Source: Chromatiaceae bacterium (lineage in GTDB: Bacteria; Pseudomonadota; Gammaproteobacteria; Chromatiales; Chromatiaceae). From it: DNA of 64,000 bases. Both the position numbers and the translations under genes were made by a program. This document shows, piece after piece, positions 57,692 to 64,000 of the stretch (positions are counted from its first letter, which is position 1; the number at the start of each line of letters is the position of its first letter). The stretch covers positions 79,758 to 143,757 of the forward strand of contig JALWWO010000010.1 in NCBI GenBank assembly GCA_027078745.1, in the 5' to 3' direction. The notes under the pieces are model-generated. The model saw only the letters and a list, made by a program, of their open reading frames with translations, was not told the origin of the DNA and did no database searches.

Positions 57692-58842
57692 TGCGCTTCT
57701 CTCGCGTCCGAGCCCTGATTTATAAGGAATGGCGGGAGATCCTGCGGGATCGCCTGTACCGGCTCATGACCTTCGGGGTGCCCGTCCTCACTTTCATCGT
57801 GCTGGGTTACGGGGTCTCCATGGATGTGGAGCGGATTCCCTTCGCCGTGCTGGATGAAGATCAGAGCGCCCTGAGTCGGGAATATCTCCATCGCTTCCTG
57901 GATTCCCGCTACTTCGATTTTCAGGGGATCGCACCGGACGCCCGGACCCTGGATGCCCTGCTCGCGGACAGCCGCATTCGCTTCGCCCTCATCATCCCGC
58001 CCCGATTCCAACGGGATCTCCTCGCCGGTCGCTCGGTGGCCGTGCAAAGCCTGATCGACGGCATCTTTCCCTACCGCGCTCAGGTGAACAAAGGTTATGT
58101 ATCCGCCATCAACGCCCACTTCAGCACCTGGCTGTTGGAAAACTATCTGATGGAGCGGGGCTTTTCTCAGGAAGCGGCCCGACGCACGATTCAGCCCGTG
58201 CGCCTGGAAACTCGCGCCCTGTACAATCAAGCCGTGCGCAGCCGCTGGTCCATGGGCAGCGGGCTCATCATGCTGGTGTTGATGTTCTCCCCCCCCTTTC
58301 TCACCGCCCTGGGCATCGTGCGGGAAAAAGAACAGGGTTCCATCTATAACATCTATGCCTCGCCGGTCAGCGCAGGGGAATTCCTGCTGGGCAAACTCCT
58401 GCCCTATGTGTTCCTGTCCTGCATCAATGTCTTCCTCCTCTGGATCCTAGCCACCGGCCTGTTCGGCGCCCCCTTCAAGGGCGATCCTGTTTTTTTTCTA
58501 GGCGCCTCCCTCCTCTTCATCATTTGCACCACGGGCATCGGTTTACTCATCTCCCTGCTCGCCCGCACCCAGGCTGCCGCTGCCATCCTAGCGATGGTCC
58601 TCACCTTCATCCCCGCCATCCTCTATTCGGGGTTGTTGGTGCCGGTGGAATCCATGGACGCAGCGACCCGCTTTCAAGCTCAGCTCTTCCCCGCTTTCTA
58701 CTATTTACAGATCGTCTGGGGCACTTTCCTCAAGGGGCTGGGCGGATCCGTGCTTTGGGACAAGGTTCTGATCCTGGGCTTCTACGCCCTGATCGTCTGG
58801 CTCATCGGATTGTATAGCTTCCACAAGCGGCCCAAGCGATGA
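57691..58842 (+). CDS. ABC-2 type permease (YhhJ/YbhS-like)
   Basis: A 383-residue permease. One N-terminal membrane segment (about 27-47) is followed by a large periplasmic domain (VLDEDQSALSREYLHRF, LIIPPRFQRDL) and five C-terminal segments. REKEQGSIYNIYASPVSAGEFLLGK is the cytoplasmic coupling region typical of ABC-2 permeases. It pairs with the next gene. Such pairs normally act with an ATPase and an HlyD-like adaptor, neither of which is adjacent here. It is coupled to glgC. Confidence 0.9.
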   Translation: MRFSRVRALIYKEWREILRDRLYRLMTFGVPVLTFIVLGYGVSMDVERIPFAVLDEDQSALSREYLHRFLDSRYFDFQGIAPDARTLDALLADSRIRFALIIPPRFQRDLLAGRSVAVQSLIDGIFPYRAQVNKGYVSAINAHFSTWLLENYLMERGFSQEAARRTIQPVRLETRALYNQAVRSRWSMGSGLIMLVLMFSPPFLTALGIVREKEQGSIYNIYASPVSAGEFLLGKLLPYVFLSCINVFLLWILATGLFGAPFKGDPVFFLGASLLFIICTTGIGLLISLLARTQAAAAILAMVLTFIPAILYSGLLVPVESMDAATRFQAQLFPAFYYLQIVWGTFLKGLGGSVLWDKVLILGFYALIVWLIGLYSFHKRPKR

Positions 58843-59987
58843 TCGGTGCGGGTCTGCGCTGGCTGGATCGCCTGATCGCCATGACCGGGAAGGAATTCAA
58901 ACAGCTCTTCCGAGATCCGATCTTGCTGGCGGTGCTCTTCTACTTCTTCAGCGCGGACATCTATCTCGCCGCCAACGGCATCCATATGGATTTGCGCCAA
59001 GCGCCCCTGATGGTGTTGGATCGGGATCAGAGCGCCACTTCTCGGGAACTGATCCAGCGGTTCCGGATGCCTTATTTCGACCTGCGGGGGGAATTGTTCG
59101 ACGCGCATCAAGCCCAAGCCCTGCTGGATCGGGGGGCAGTGCTGGCAGTGCTCAGCATCCCCCCTCGGTTTCAGCGGGATTTGCAGGCGGGTTTGTCGGT
59201 GTCGGTGCAATTTCGGGTGGATGCTAGCAATGCCATCCTGGGCACCCTGGCCATCAGTTATGCGGAAGAGATCCTCGCCCGCTTCCGTCAGGAACAAGCC
59301 CTGGATCGCTTGGGCGCGGGGATTCAGTTGCAGGCGGTGCCCCGGATCGAGGATCGGCATCGGGTGTACTACAATCCCAACCAGAACAATCCCTGGTTCA
59401 TGTCCATTTCGGAGCTGCTCACCATCACCACCATGCTTTCTCTCATGTTACCGGCGGCGGCCGCCGTGCGGGAAAAGGAACGGGGCACTATCGAACAATT
59501 GATCGTCACCCCCCTCAGCCCCTTGCAGATCCTGTTGCCCAAGATCCTGTCCATGGGTGTGGTCATCGTCTCGGGGGTGGCAGCCAGCCTGTTCTTAGTG
59601 ATCAAGCCCGCCTTCCAGCTGCCCATCCGCGGGAGCTTGGCTCTCTTCTTTTTGGTCACCGCCCTCTATGTGTTCGCCACCGCCGGATTGGGGCTGTTCA
59701 TCGCCAGCTTGAGCCGCACCTTCGGGCAGGTGGTGATGCTGGTCATCCTCCTCATGATGCCCTTGCTCTTGCTGTCCGGTGCCTGGACACCGCCGGAAGC
59801 CATGCCGGAGTTCCTGCGCCGCGCCATGATCTTCTCCCCCCTGGCTCATTACATCGAATTGGCCTATGGCATCCTGTTGAAAGGGGCCGGACTGGCGGTG
59901 CTCTGGGATTCTCTGTTGGGTCTCATTCTGCTGGGCAGCCTGTTGTTCAGCTTCGGCCTCTGGCACTTCCGGCGGCAATTCGATTGA
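58839..59987 (+). CDS. ABC-2 type permease (YbhR-like partner)
   Basis: A 382-residue protein of the same fold as its upstream neighbour. The periplasmic part contains VLDRDQSATSRELIQRF and LSIPPRFQRDLQAG, and the coupling segment is REKERGTIEQLIVTPLSPLQILLPK. Similarity between the two proteins points to an old duplication forming a heterodimeric channel. It overlaps the first permease (ATGA) and ends three bases before sbcC. The missing ATPase must be encoded elsewhere. Confidence 0.9.
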   Translation: MIGAGLRWLDRLIAMTGKEFKQLFRDPILLAVLFYFFSADIYLAANGIHMDLRQAPLMVLDRDQSATSRELIQRFRMPYFDLRGELFDAHQAQALLDRGAVLAVLSIPPRFQRDLQAGLSVSVQFRVDASNAILGTLAISYAEEILARFRQEQALDRLGAGIQLQAVPRIEDRHRVYYNPNQNNPWFMSISELLTITTMLSLMLPAAAAVREKERGTIEQLIVTPLSPLQILLPKILSMGVVIVSGVAASLFLVIKPAFQLPIRGSLALFFLVTALYVFATAGLGLFIASLSRTFGQVVMLVILLMMPLLLLSGAWTPPEAMPEFLRRAMIFSPLAHYIELAYGILLKGAGLAVLWDSLLGLILLGSLLFSFGLWHFRRQFD

Positions 59988-59990
59988 TCC

Positions 59991-62900
59991 ATGCGCATCT
60001 TGCAGCTCCGTTGGAAGAATCTGAACTCCCTCACCGGCAGCTGGTGTATCGATCTGACGCATCCGGCCTTCGTAGCCGATGGCATCTTCGCCATCACCGG
60101 CCCCACGGGTTCGGGGAAGACTACCATTCTGGATGCCCTCTGCCTGGCCCTCTACGGCTGCACTCCCCGATTGGGGAAGATCACCAAGAACAGCAATGAA
60201 ATCCTTTCCCGCCAACAGGGAGAATGCTTTGCGGAAGTGGATTTCGCCACCCAGACGGGCCGATACCGCTGCCATTGGAGCCAGCGGCGGGCCCGATCTC
60301 GACCGGATGGGGAACTGCAAGCCCCGAGACGGGAGCTTTCCGAACTGGATTCCGGCAAGATCCTGGCCACCAAGATTTCCGAGGTCAACGAACGGATCGT
60401 CGCCCTCACGGGGCTGGATTTCCCCCGTTTTACCCGTTCCATGCTCTTGGCGCAGGGGGCTTTCGATACCTTCCTCCAGGCGGCACCGGACGACCGAGCA
60501 CCGATTCTGGAGCGGATCACCGGCACCGCTCTCTACAGCCAGATTTCCCAGGCGGTGCACGAGCGCACCCGCGCGGAACGGGAACGGTGCCAACAGGAAG
60601 CCGCCAAGCTCGCTCAATTTGTCCTCCTGACCCAGGAAGAGGAAGGCCAACTGCTGCGGGATCTGGAAGACAAAGAACAGGAAGAACGCACCCTACAGCG
60701 GGAGATCCAAGCCCAGCAACAAGCCCTGGTGTGGTTGGACACCTTGGAAACCTTGCAAACGGAACGGGAGAAACTGATTCGCGCGCAGGCGGATTGGGCA
60801 GCCCGTAACCAAGCCTTTCAGCCGGATCGACAGCGATTGCGGGTCGCCCAACGCGCCCTGGGCCTGGCGGGAGACTATGCCACTTGGGAACAGATCCGGC
60901 AGGATCGAGACGAGCACCGCCGCCAGTTGGAAGAGGATCAGGAACAACTTTCCCAGTTTGTGGATCAGGTGCGCCGCGCGGAAATCGCCCTAGAAAAAGC
61001 TGCCAACCGCCTGCAGGGTGCGGAAGCCGCTTGGGAACAGGCCCAACCCAATCTGCAGAAGGCGCGCCAGCTGGATATTCAGATTGCAGAGAAAGCGAAC
61101 GTTCTCAGGGAACTGCATCAGACCTTGCAGGAAGATCGAACCGCGCTCCAAACATTGCACGGGGCGCAGGAGACCAAACAGCGGGAACGGGACGATGTGC
61201 AAGCCGCCCTGTCCGCGCATCGAAAGCAGGGGGAAGCCCTCGCACGGGATGCGGGGTTGGAAGAAGCCTTCGGCCTGCTGCAAGCCCAGTGCACGCAGTT
61301 GGAACAGGGGCAACAGGATCGGCAGGACGCCCAACACCGCGTCGCAGCACTCGCGGAACAGTGCGCGGACGCTTCCCAGCGTTGGGAACAACAGCTTGCG
61401 CATTTGGAAGACGCGTTGGCAGCCTGCGAAAACCTTTGTACCCAACAGCAGGAACAGGCAGCAGCCCTGCGGGACTGCTTGGGCGGTCGGGCGCTGCAAG
61501 CCTGGCGGGATGAGTTAGCCGAACGAGAGGTCCGCTGGAATGCCCTGCAAGACGCCTGGGCGATCCAGGATCAATGCGTCCGTTCCCGTCAGAACTTGGC
61601 CGATCTGGAAAGCCGCATCGACCGGCTTCAGGAGAAGGAACAGCGCTTGGCGAAACGGCTTCATCAGCACCATCGGCAACAGGAAGCCCTGAAACAGCGG
61701 CGGGCCCAGCTGGAACCCCAACTCCATCTCCTCGACCAGATGGCAGCCCTGTCCGCAGCGCGGCAGCAGTTGCAGCCCGGTCAGCCCTGTCCCCTCTGCG
61801 GTTCTCGAGATCATCCCTTTCTTCGGGAATCGCCCTCCTGGGAAGAGATCCGCGGGCAAGCGTGCGAGCTGAAGGGACAGGAACAGAGTTTGGCGGAACA
61901 GATTCTCCGCGTTCGGGAGAGGCTCGCCGAATGCCAGGGAGCTCGCAATGCTCTGGAAAGGGCGCGAGAGCAAGAGCAAACCCAGCTCGATCAATGGATA
62001 CAAGCGCTGGAAACCGCCTGTCGATCCCTCGATCTGCCGCCGGAAGCCCTGATGGCCCAACGGGAGGCGACCCAGCGCGCCCTGCAGGAGATGCAGGCCA
62101 TCTTGGAAAAGGCTGAGGCGATTCAAGAACGCTTGCACAGATTGCAGCAGCGCTGGCAGCAGGAAAACAATCACCGCGCGCGCCTGGAACAAGCGCTGTT
62201 CCAGGCCTGGCACCGGTGGCAAACCCGCAAGCGGCAGCTTGCCGAGGCCCAAGCGGCGGAAAAACGGTTGGCCGAACAGGAGCAAGCCCATCGGCGGGTT
62301 TTGAATGAGGCCTTGCAGCCCTTTGGCTGTGCCCTGCGCCCGGGAGAATCGCCCAATGCCTTGATCAAGGCCCTAGAGAACCGCCGCGACCGATGGCGAC
62401 GCTATCAGGAACGGGAAGTTGAGCTGAGCCAGCAGCTTTCGACCTTGGATGCGGCGCTGCGCCAGGGGGCGGAGAAGATTGCAGACTGGGAAACCCGATT
62501 GCAGCAGCAAGAAGAAAGGGTAAGGACTCTGAGAGACCAACGGGCCGAGTTGGAGAAGGCGCGCTGGGCTGTGCTGGGAGATCGGGATCCGGAAGCGGAA
62601 GAAGAAGCGCTTCTTGAGGTCTTGGAGGAAGCACAACAGCACCACCGCACCGCCCAACAAGAGGAGGCGCAGGCCCAGCAGGCCCATCAAACCCTCCAGG
62701 CGCGCTTGAAAATGCTAGAGCATTTGATCCGGAAAGAGGAAGACCGATTGGCCGCCGCTTGGGAAACACTCTCCCAGCGCCTGCAACAGCAGGGCTTTAC
62801 TCTGGAAACCTATCGGGCGGCCTGTCTGCCGGAAGAAGAACGGCTTGCGCTGGAGGCCAAAGCCCATGACTTGGCCTGGGAGGAAAGCAGTCTCAAGGAA

Positions 62901-63641
62901 CAGGTGCTAAAAAACTGGCAAGCTTTGGAAACCACCCGCGCCGAGCGCTGCACGGATCAGACGCAATCGGAAGTGCAAGCTCGGTGTCAACGGCTACAGG
63001 AAAAACAGCGTATCCTTCGGGAAGCAATCGGGGCGCTCCGCCATCGCTTGGAGGAGAATGAGCGCCGGAAAGCCCGCTATCAGGAGGGCCAAAGCGCCCT
63101 CGCCGCATGCCGGCAGGAATATGAGCGCTGGCAACAGCTGGATCAGCTCATCGGTTCCCACGATGGAAAGAAGTTCCGCAACTTTGTTCAAGGATTGACT
63201 TTTGACTTCCTCATCGATCATGCCAACCAGAAGCTGGCCCAGATGACCGATCGGTATCGCTTGGTGCGCAATGCCCAGCAGTTGGAATTGGAAATCAGAG
63301 ATTACTATCAGGCGGGGGCGATCCGCTCTACCAAGAACCTATCCGGCGGGGAACGCTTTTTGGTAAGCCTCGCCCTGGCCCTGGGACTTTCTCAGATGGC
63401 GAGCCGAACGATTCGGATCGATTCCCTATTTTTGGATGAGGGATTCGGTACCCTGGATGAAGATGCGTTGGAAGTCGCCCTGAATATCCTGGCCAGTCTG
63501 CGCCAAGAGGGAAAAACCATCGGCCTGATTTCCCATGTATCCCGGCTGCAGGAGCGCATCACTACGCAAATCCAGGTGATTCCCCAGGCGGGAGGACAGA
63601 GCCGGATTCAGGGCCCGGGATGCCGTTTCCTAGGCCGCTAG
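59991..63641 (+). CDS. sbcC: Exonuclease SbcC (Rad50-like ATPase)
   Basis: A 1216-residue SMC-like ATPase of the SbcCD nuclease, which cleaves hairpins and protein-blocked DNA ends. Walker A GPTGSGKT is at 37-44. Long Gln/Glu-rich coiled coils flank a central zinc hook CPLC (Cys600, Cys603). The signature SGGERFLVSLALAL is near residue 1118 and Walker B DSLFLDEGFGTLDED near 1145. Symmetry of the arms around the hook is as expected. The nuclease partner sbcD, usually immediately upstream, is absent, with two permease genes in its place. Confidence 0.95.
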   Translation: MRILQLRWKNLNSLTGSWCIDLTHPAFVADGIFAITGPTGSGKTTILDALCLALYGCTPRLGKITKNSNEILSRQQGECFAEVDFATQTGRYRCHWSQRRARSRPDGELQAPRRELSELDSGKILATKISEVNERIVALTGLDFPRFTRSMLLAQGAFDTFLQAAPDDRAPILERITGTALYSQISQAVHERTRAERERCQQEAAKLAQFVLLTQEEEGQLLRDLEDKEQEERTLQREIQAQQQALVWLDTLETLQTEREKLIRAQADWAARNQAFQPDRQRLRVAQRALGLAGDYATWEQIRQDRDEHRRQLEEDQEQLSQFVDQVRRAEIALEKAANRLQGAEAAWEQAQPNLQKARQLDIQIAEKANVLRELHQTLQEDRTALQTLHGAQETKQRERDDVQAALSAHRKQGEALARDAGLEEAFGLLQAQCTQLEQGQQDRQDAQHRVAALAEQCADASQRWEQQLAHLEDALAACENLCTQQQEQAAALRDCLGGRALQAWRDELAEREVRWNALQDAWAIQDQCVRSRQNLADLESRIDRLQEKEQRLAKRLHQHHRQQEALKQRRAQLEPQLHLLDQMAALSAARQQLQPGQPCPLCGSRDHPFLRESPSWEEIRGQACELKGQEQSLAEQILRVRERLAECQGARNALERAREQEQTQLDQWIQALETACRSLDLPPEALMAQREATQRALQEMQAILEKAEAIQERLHRLQQRWQQENNHRARLEQALFQAWHRWQTRKRQLAEAQAAEKRLAEQEQAHRRVLNEALQPFGCALRPGESPNALIKALENRRDRWRRYQEREVELSQQLSTLDAALRQGAEKIADWETRLQQQEERVRTLRDQRAELEKARWAVLGDRDPEAEEEALLEVLEEAQQHHRTAQQEEAQAQQAHQTLQARLKMLEHLIRKEEDRLAAAWETLSQRLQQQGFTLETYRAACLPEEERLALEAKAHDLAWEESSLKEQVLKNWQALETTRAERCTDQTQSEVQARCQRLQEKQRILREAIGALRHRLEENERRKARYQEGQSALAACRQEYERWQQLDQLIGSHDGKKFRNFVQGLTFDFLIDHANQKLAQMTDRYRLVRNAQQLELEIRDYYQAGAIRSTKNLSGGERFLVSLALALGLSQMASRTIRIDSLFLDEGFGTLDEDALEVALNILASLRQEGKTIGLISHVSRLQERITTQIQVIPQAGGQSRIQGPGCRFLGR

Positions 63642-63680
63642 CTTGTGCCATACTGGCGTCGTGCAATCACGAGGTGCGAG

Positions 63681-64000
63681 ATGCGAAAAGAACACCCCCA
63701 ATCTGACCTGGAAGCAATCCTGGAACAGGTGCCGGAAAACCGGCGGGCTTTCCTTAGACGACTGCTCAGCGGTGCGACTGCGGCCATCGCATTGCCCTGG
63801 ATCCTGTCCGAAGCCGCAGCGCAGCCTGCACCCATCGGGAAGGGCATCATCGGCCGCTCTATTCTCAAGGCGGCCTTTGAACCGGAACCCCCCAGCCCGC
63901 CGGCCAAAGGGGGTTGGAGCAGCGGCGGTAAAGGCGGCTGGAGCGGTGGGGGCAAAGGCGGCTGGAGCGGTGGGGGCAAAGGCGGCTGGAGCGGTGGGGG
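63681..64000 (+). CDS. Tat-type exported protein with KGGWSGGG repeats (truncated by window)
   Basis: The first 106 codons of a gene that runs off the window. GAGGTG lies four bases before the ATG. A polar leader (MRKEHPQSDLEAILEQVPEN) precedes R21-R22-AFLRR and a hydrophobic stretch ending WILSEAAAQ, a Tat- or Sec-like signal with an unusually long n-region. After a linker with KGIIGRSILKAAFEPEPPSPP, octapeptides K-G-G-W-S-G-G-G begin at residue 76 and repeat at least four times to the end. The layout (leader, signal, aromatic-containing Gly repeats) recalls radical-SAM-modified Gly-rich repeat precursors such as GrrA. No partner enzyme is visible. Alternatively it is a Gly-rich surface protein. 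Confidence 0.7.
   Translation, partial: MRKEHPQSDLEAILEQVPENRRAFLRRLLSGATAAIALPWILSEAAAQPAPIGKGIIGRSILKAAFEPEPPSPPAKGGWSSGGKGGWSGGGKGGWSGGGKGGWSGG
63906..64000 (+). repeat. 24-bp coding tandem repeat
   Basis: Units at 63906-63929, 63930-63953, 63954-63977 and 63978-64000 (cut off). Units two to four are identical; the first differs at several bases and encodes SSGG in place of SGGG. Each encodes Lys-Gly-Gly-Trp-Ser-Gly-Gly-Gly. Near-identity of later units implies recent expansion by slippage or recombination, so copy number probably varies between strains. Confidence 0.95.

Noticed and set aside
59595..60650. 351-codon minus-strand frame across the permease and sbcC
   Set aside because: Gln/Gly-rich, antisense to two clear genes and crossing their boundary.
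63638..63979. Minus-strand Pro/Leu repeat frame (PPLQPPLP)
   Set aside because: It is the mirror of the KGGWSGGG repeats; the plus-strand frame has a ribosome-binding site and a signal segment.
63906..64000. CRISPR-like direct repeats
   Set aside because: The 24-bp units are contiguous without spacers and keep an open reading frame. They are coding repeats. No CRISPR array is seen in the window.

Overview
The window looks like part of a GC-rich gammaproteobacterial chromosome. Evidence is the order recA-recX-alaS-lysC-csrA-tRNA-Ser, the ubiE-ubiJ-ubiB operon, gluQ, ttcA, type II secretion gspE/gspF, and an incomplete type VI secretion (T6SS) cluster. Family-level wording suggests a relative of Chromatiales, Thiotrichales or Methylococcales; this is an impression, not a measurement. 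Genes are dense, with many ATGA or TGATG start/stop overlaps, so several long co-transcribed blocks are likely. LAYOUT. 1-12.96 kb: two divergent T6SS arms. The minus arm reads fha-tssK-tssL-tssM-tagF-pppA, followed by the cut-off start of an unrelated TTG-initiated gene with a GLGN motif. The plus arm reads tssA-tssB-tssC-hcp. TssE, TssF, TssG, TssH/ClpV, TssJ, VgrG, PAAR and the PpkA kinase are absent. The plus arm stops at hcp and is followed by a secreted GH8 endoglucanase. 14.5-21.4 kb (minus): recA, recX, alaS, lysC, csrA and tRNA-Ser(GCU), with thpR and pncC upstream of recA. 21.5-28.9 kb (plus): an unrecognised 388-residue protein, a TtcA-like enzyme, a [2Fe-2S]/flavin reductase, a Deg-type protease, a VanZ-like protein, a DUF971 protein and a small-protein/permease/ATPase ABC unit. 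29.2-30.8 kb (minus): gluQ, whose reading frame runs into tRNA-Thr(CGU), and an unknown upstream partner. 31-38.7 kb (plus): tail-specific protease, YajL, a WecA/WbpL-type transferase, a WbpM/CapD-type dehydratase, gspE and gspF. 38.7-42.05 kb (minus): two NosL-family proteins, a CcdA/SafE-like membrane protein, a TlpA-like lipoprotein and a polytopic membrane protein with Cys and His motifs. This looks like a copper or thiol-redox maturation module, with no nosZ in view. 42.07-43.24 kb: an AT-rich, decayed GT61 glycosyltransferase pseudogene. 43.5-45.4 kb: a GT2 glycosyltransferase and an NAD-dependent epimerase. 45.4-48.4 kb (minus): ubiE-ubiJ-ubiB. 48.5-52.1 kb (minus): a DUF971-MoaD-like fusion, gshB, apbE and tonB. 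52.2-54.5 kb (plus): a Cys-rich periplasmic protein with an exact internal duplication, a hemerythrin protein and hemH. 54.5-56.3 kb (minus): a receiver-like protein and an MglA-like GTPase. 56.4-63.6 kb (plus): glgC, two ABC-2 permeases without an ATPase, and sbcC without sbcD. The window ends inside a Tat-type exported protein with KGGWSGGG octapeptide repeats, the best candidate here for an undescribed peptide-modification system.
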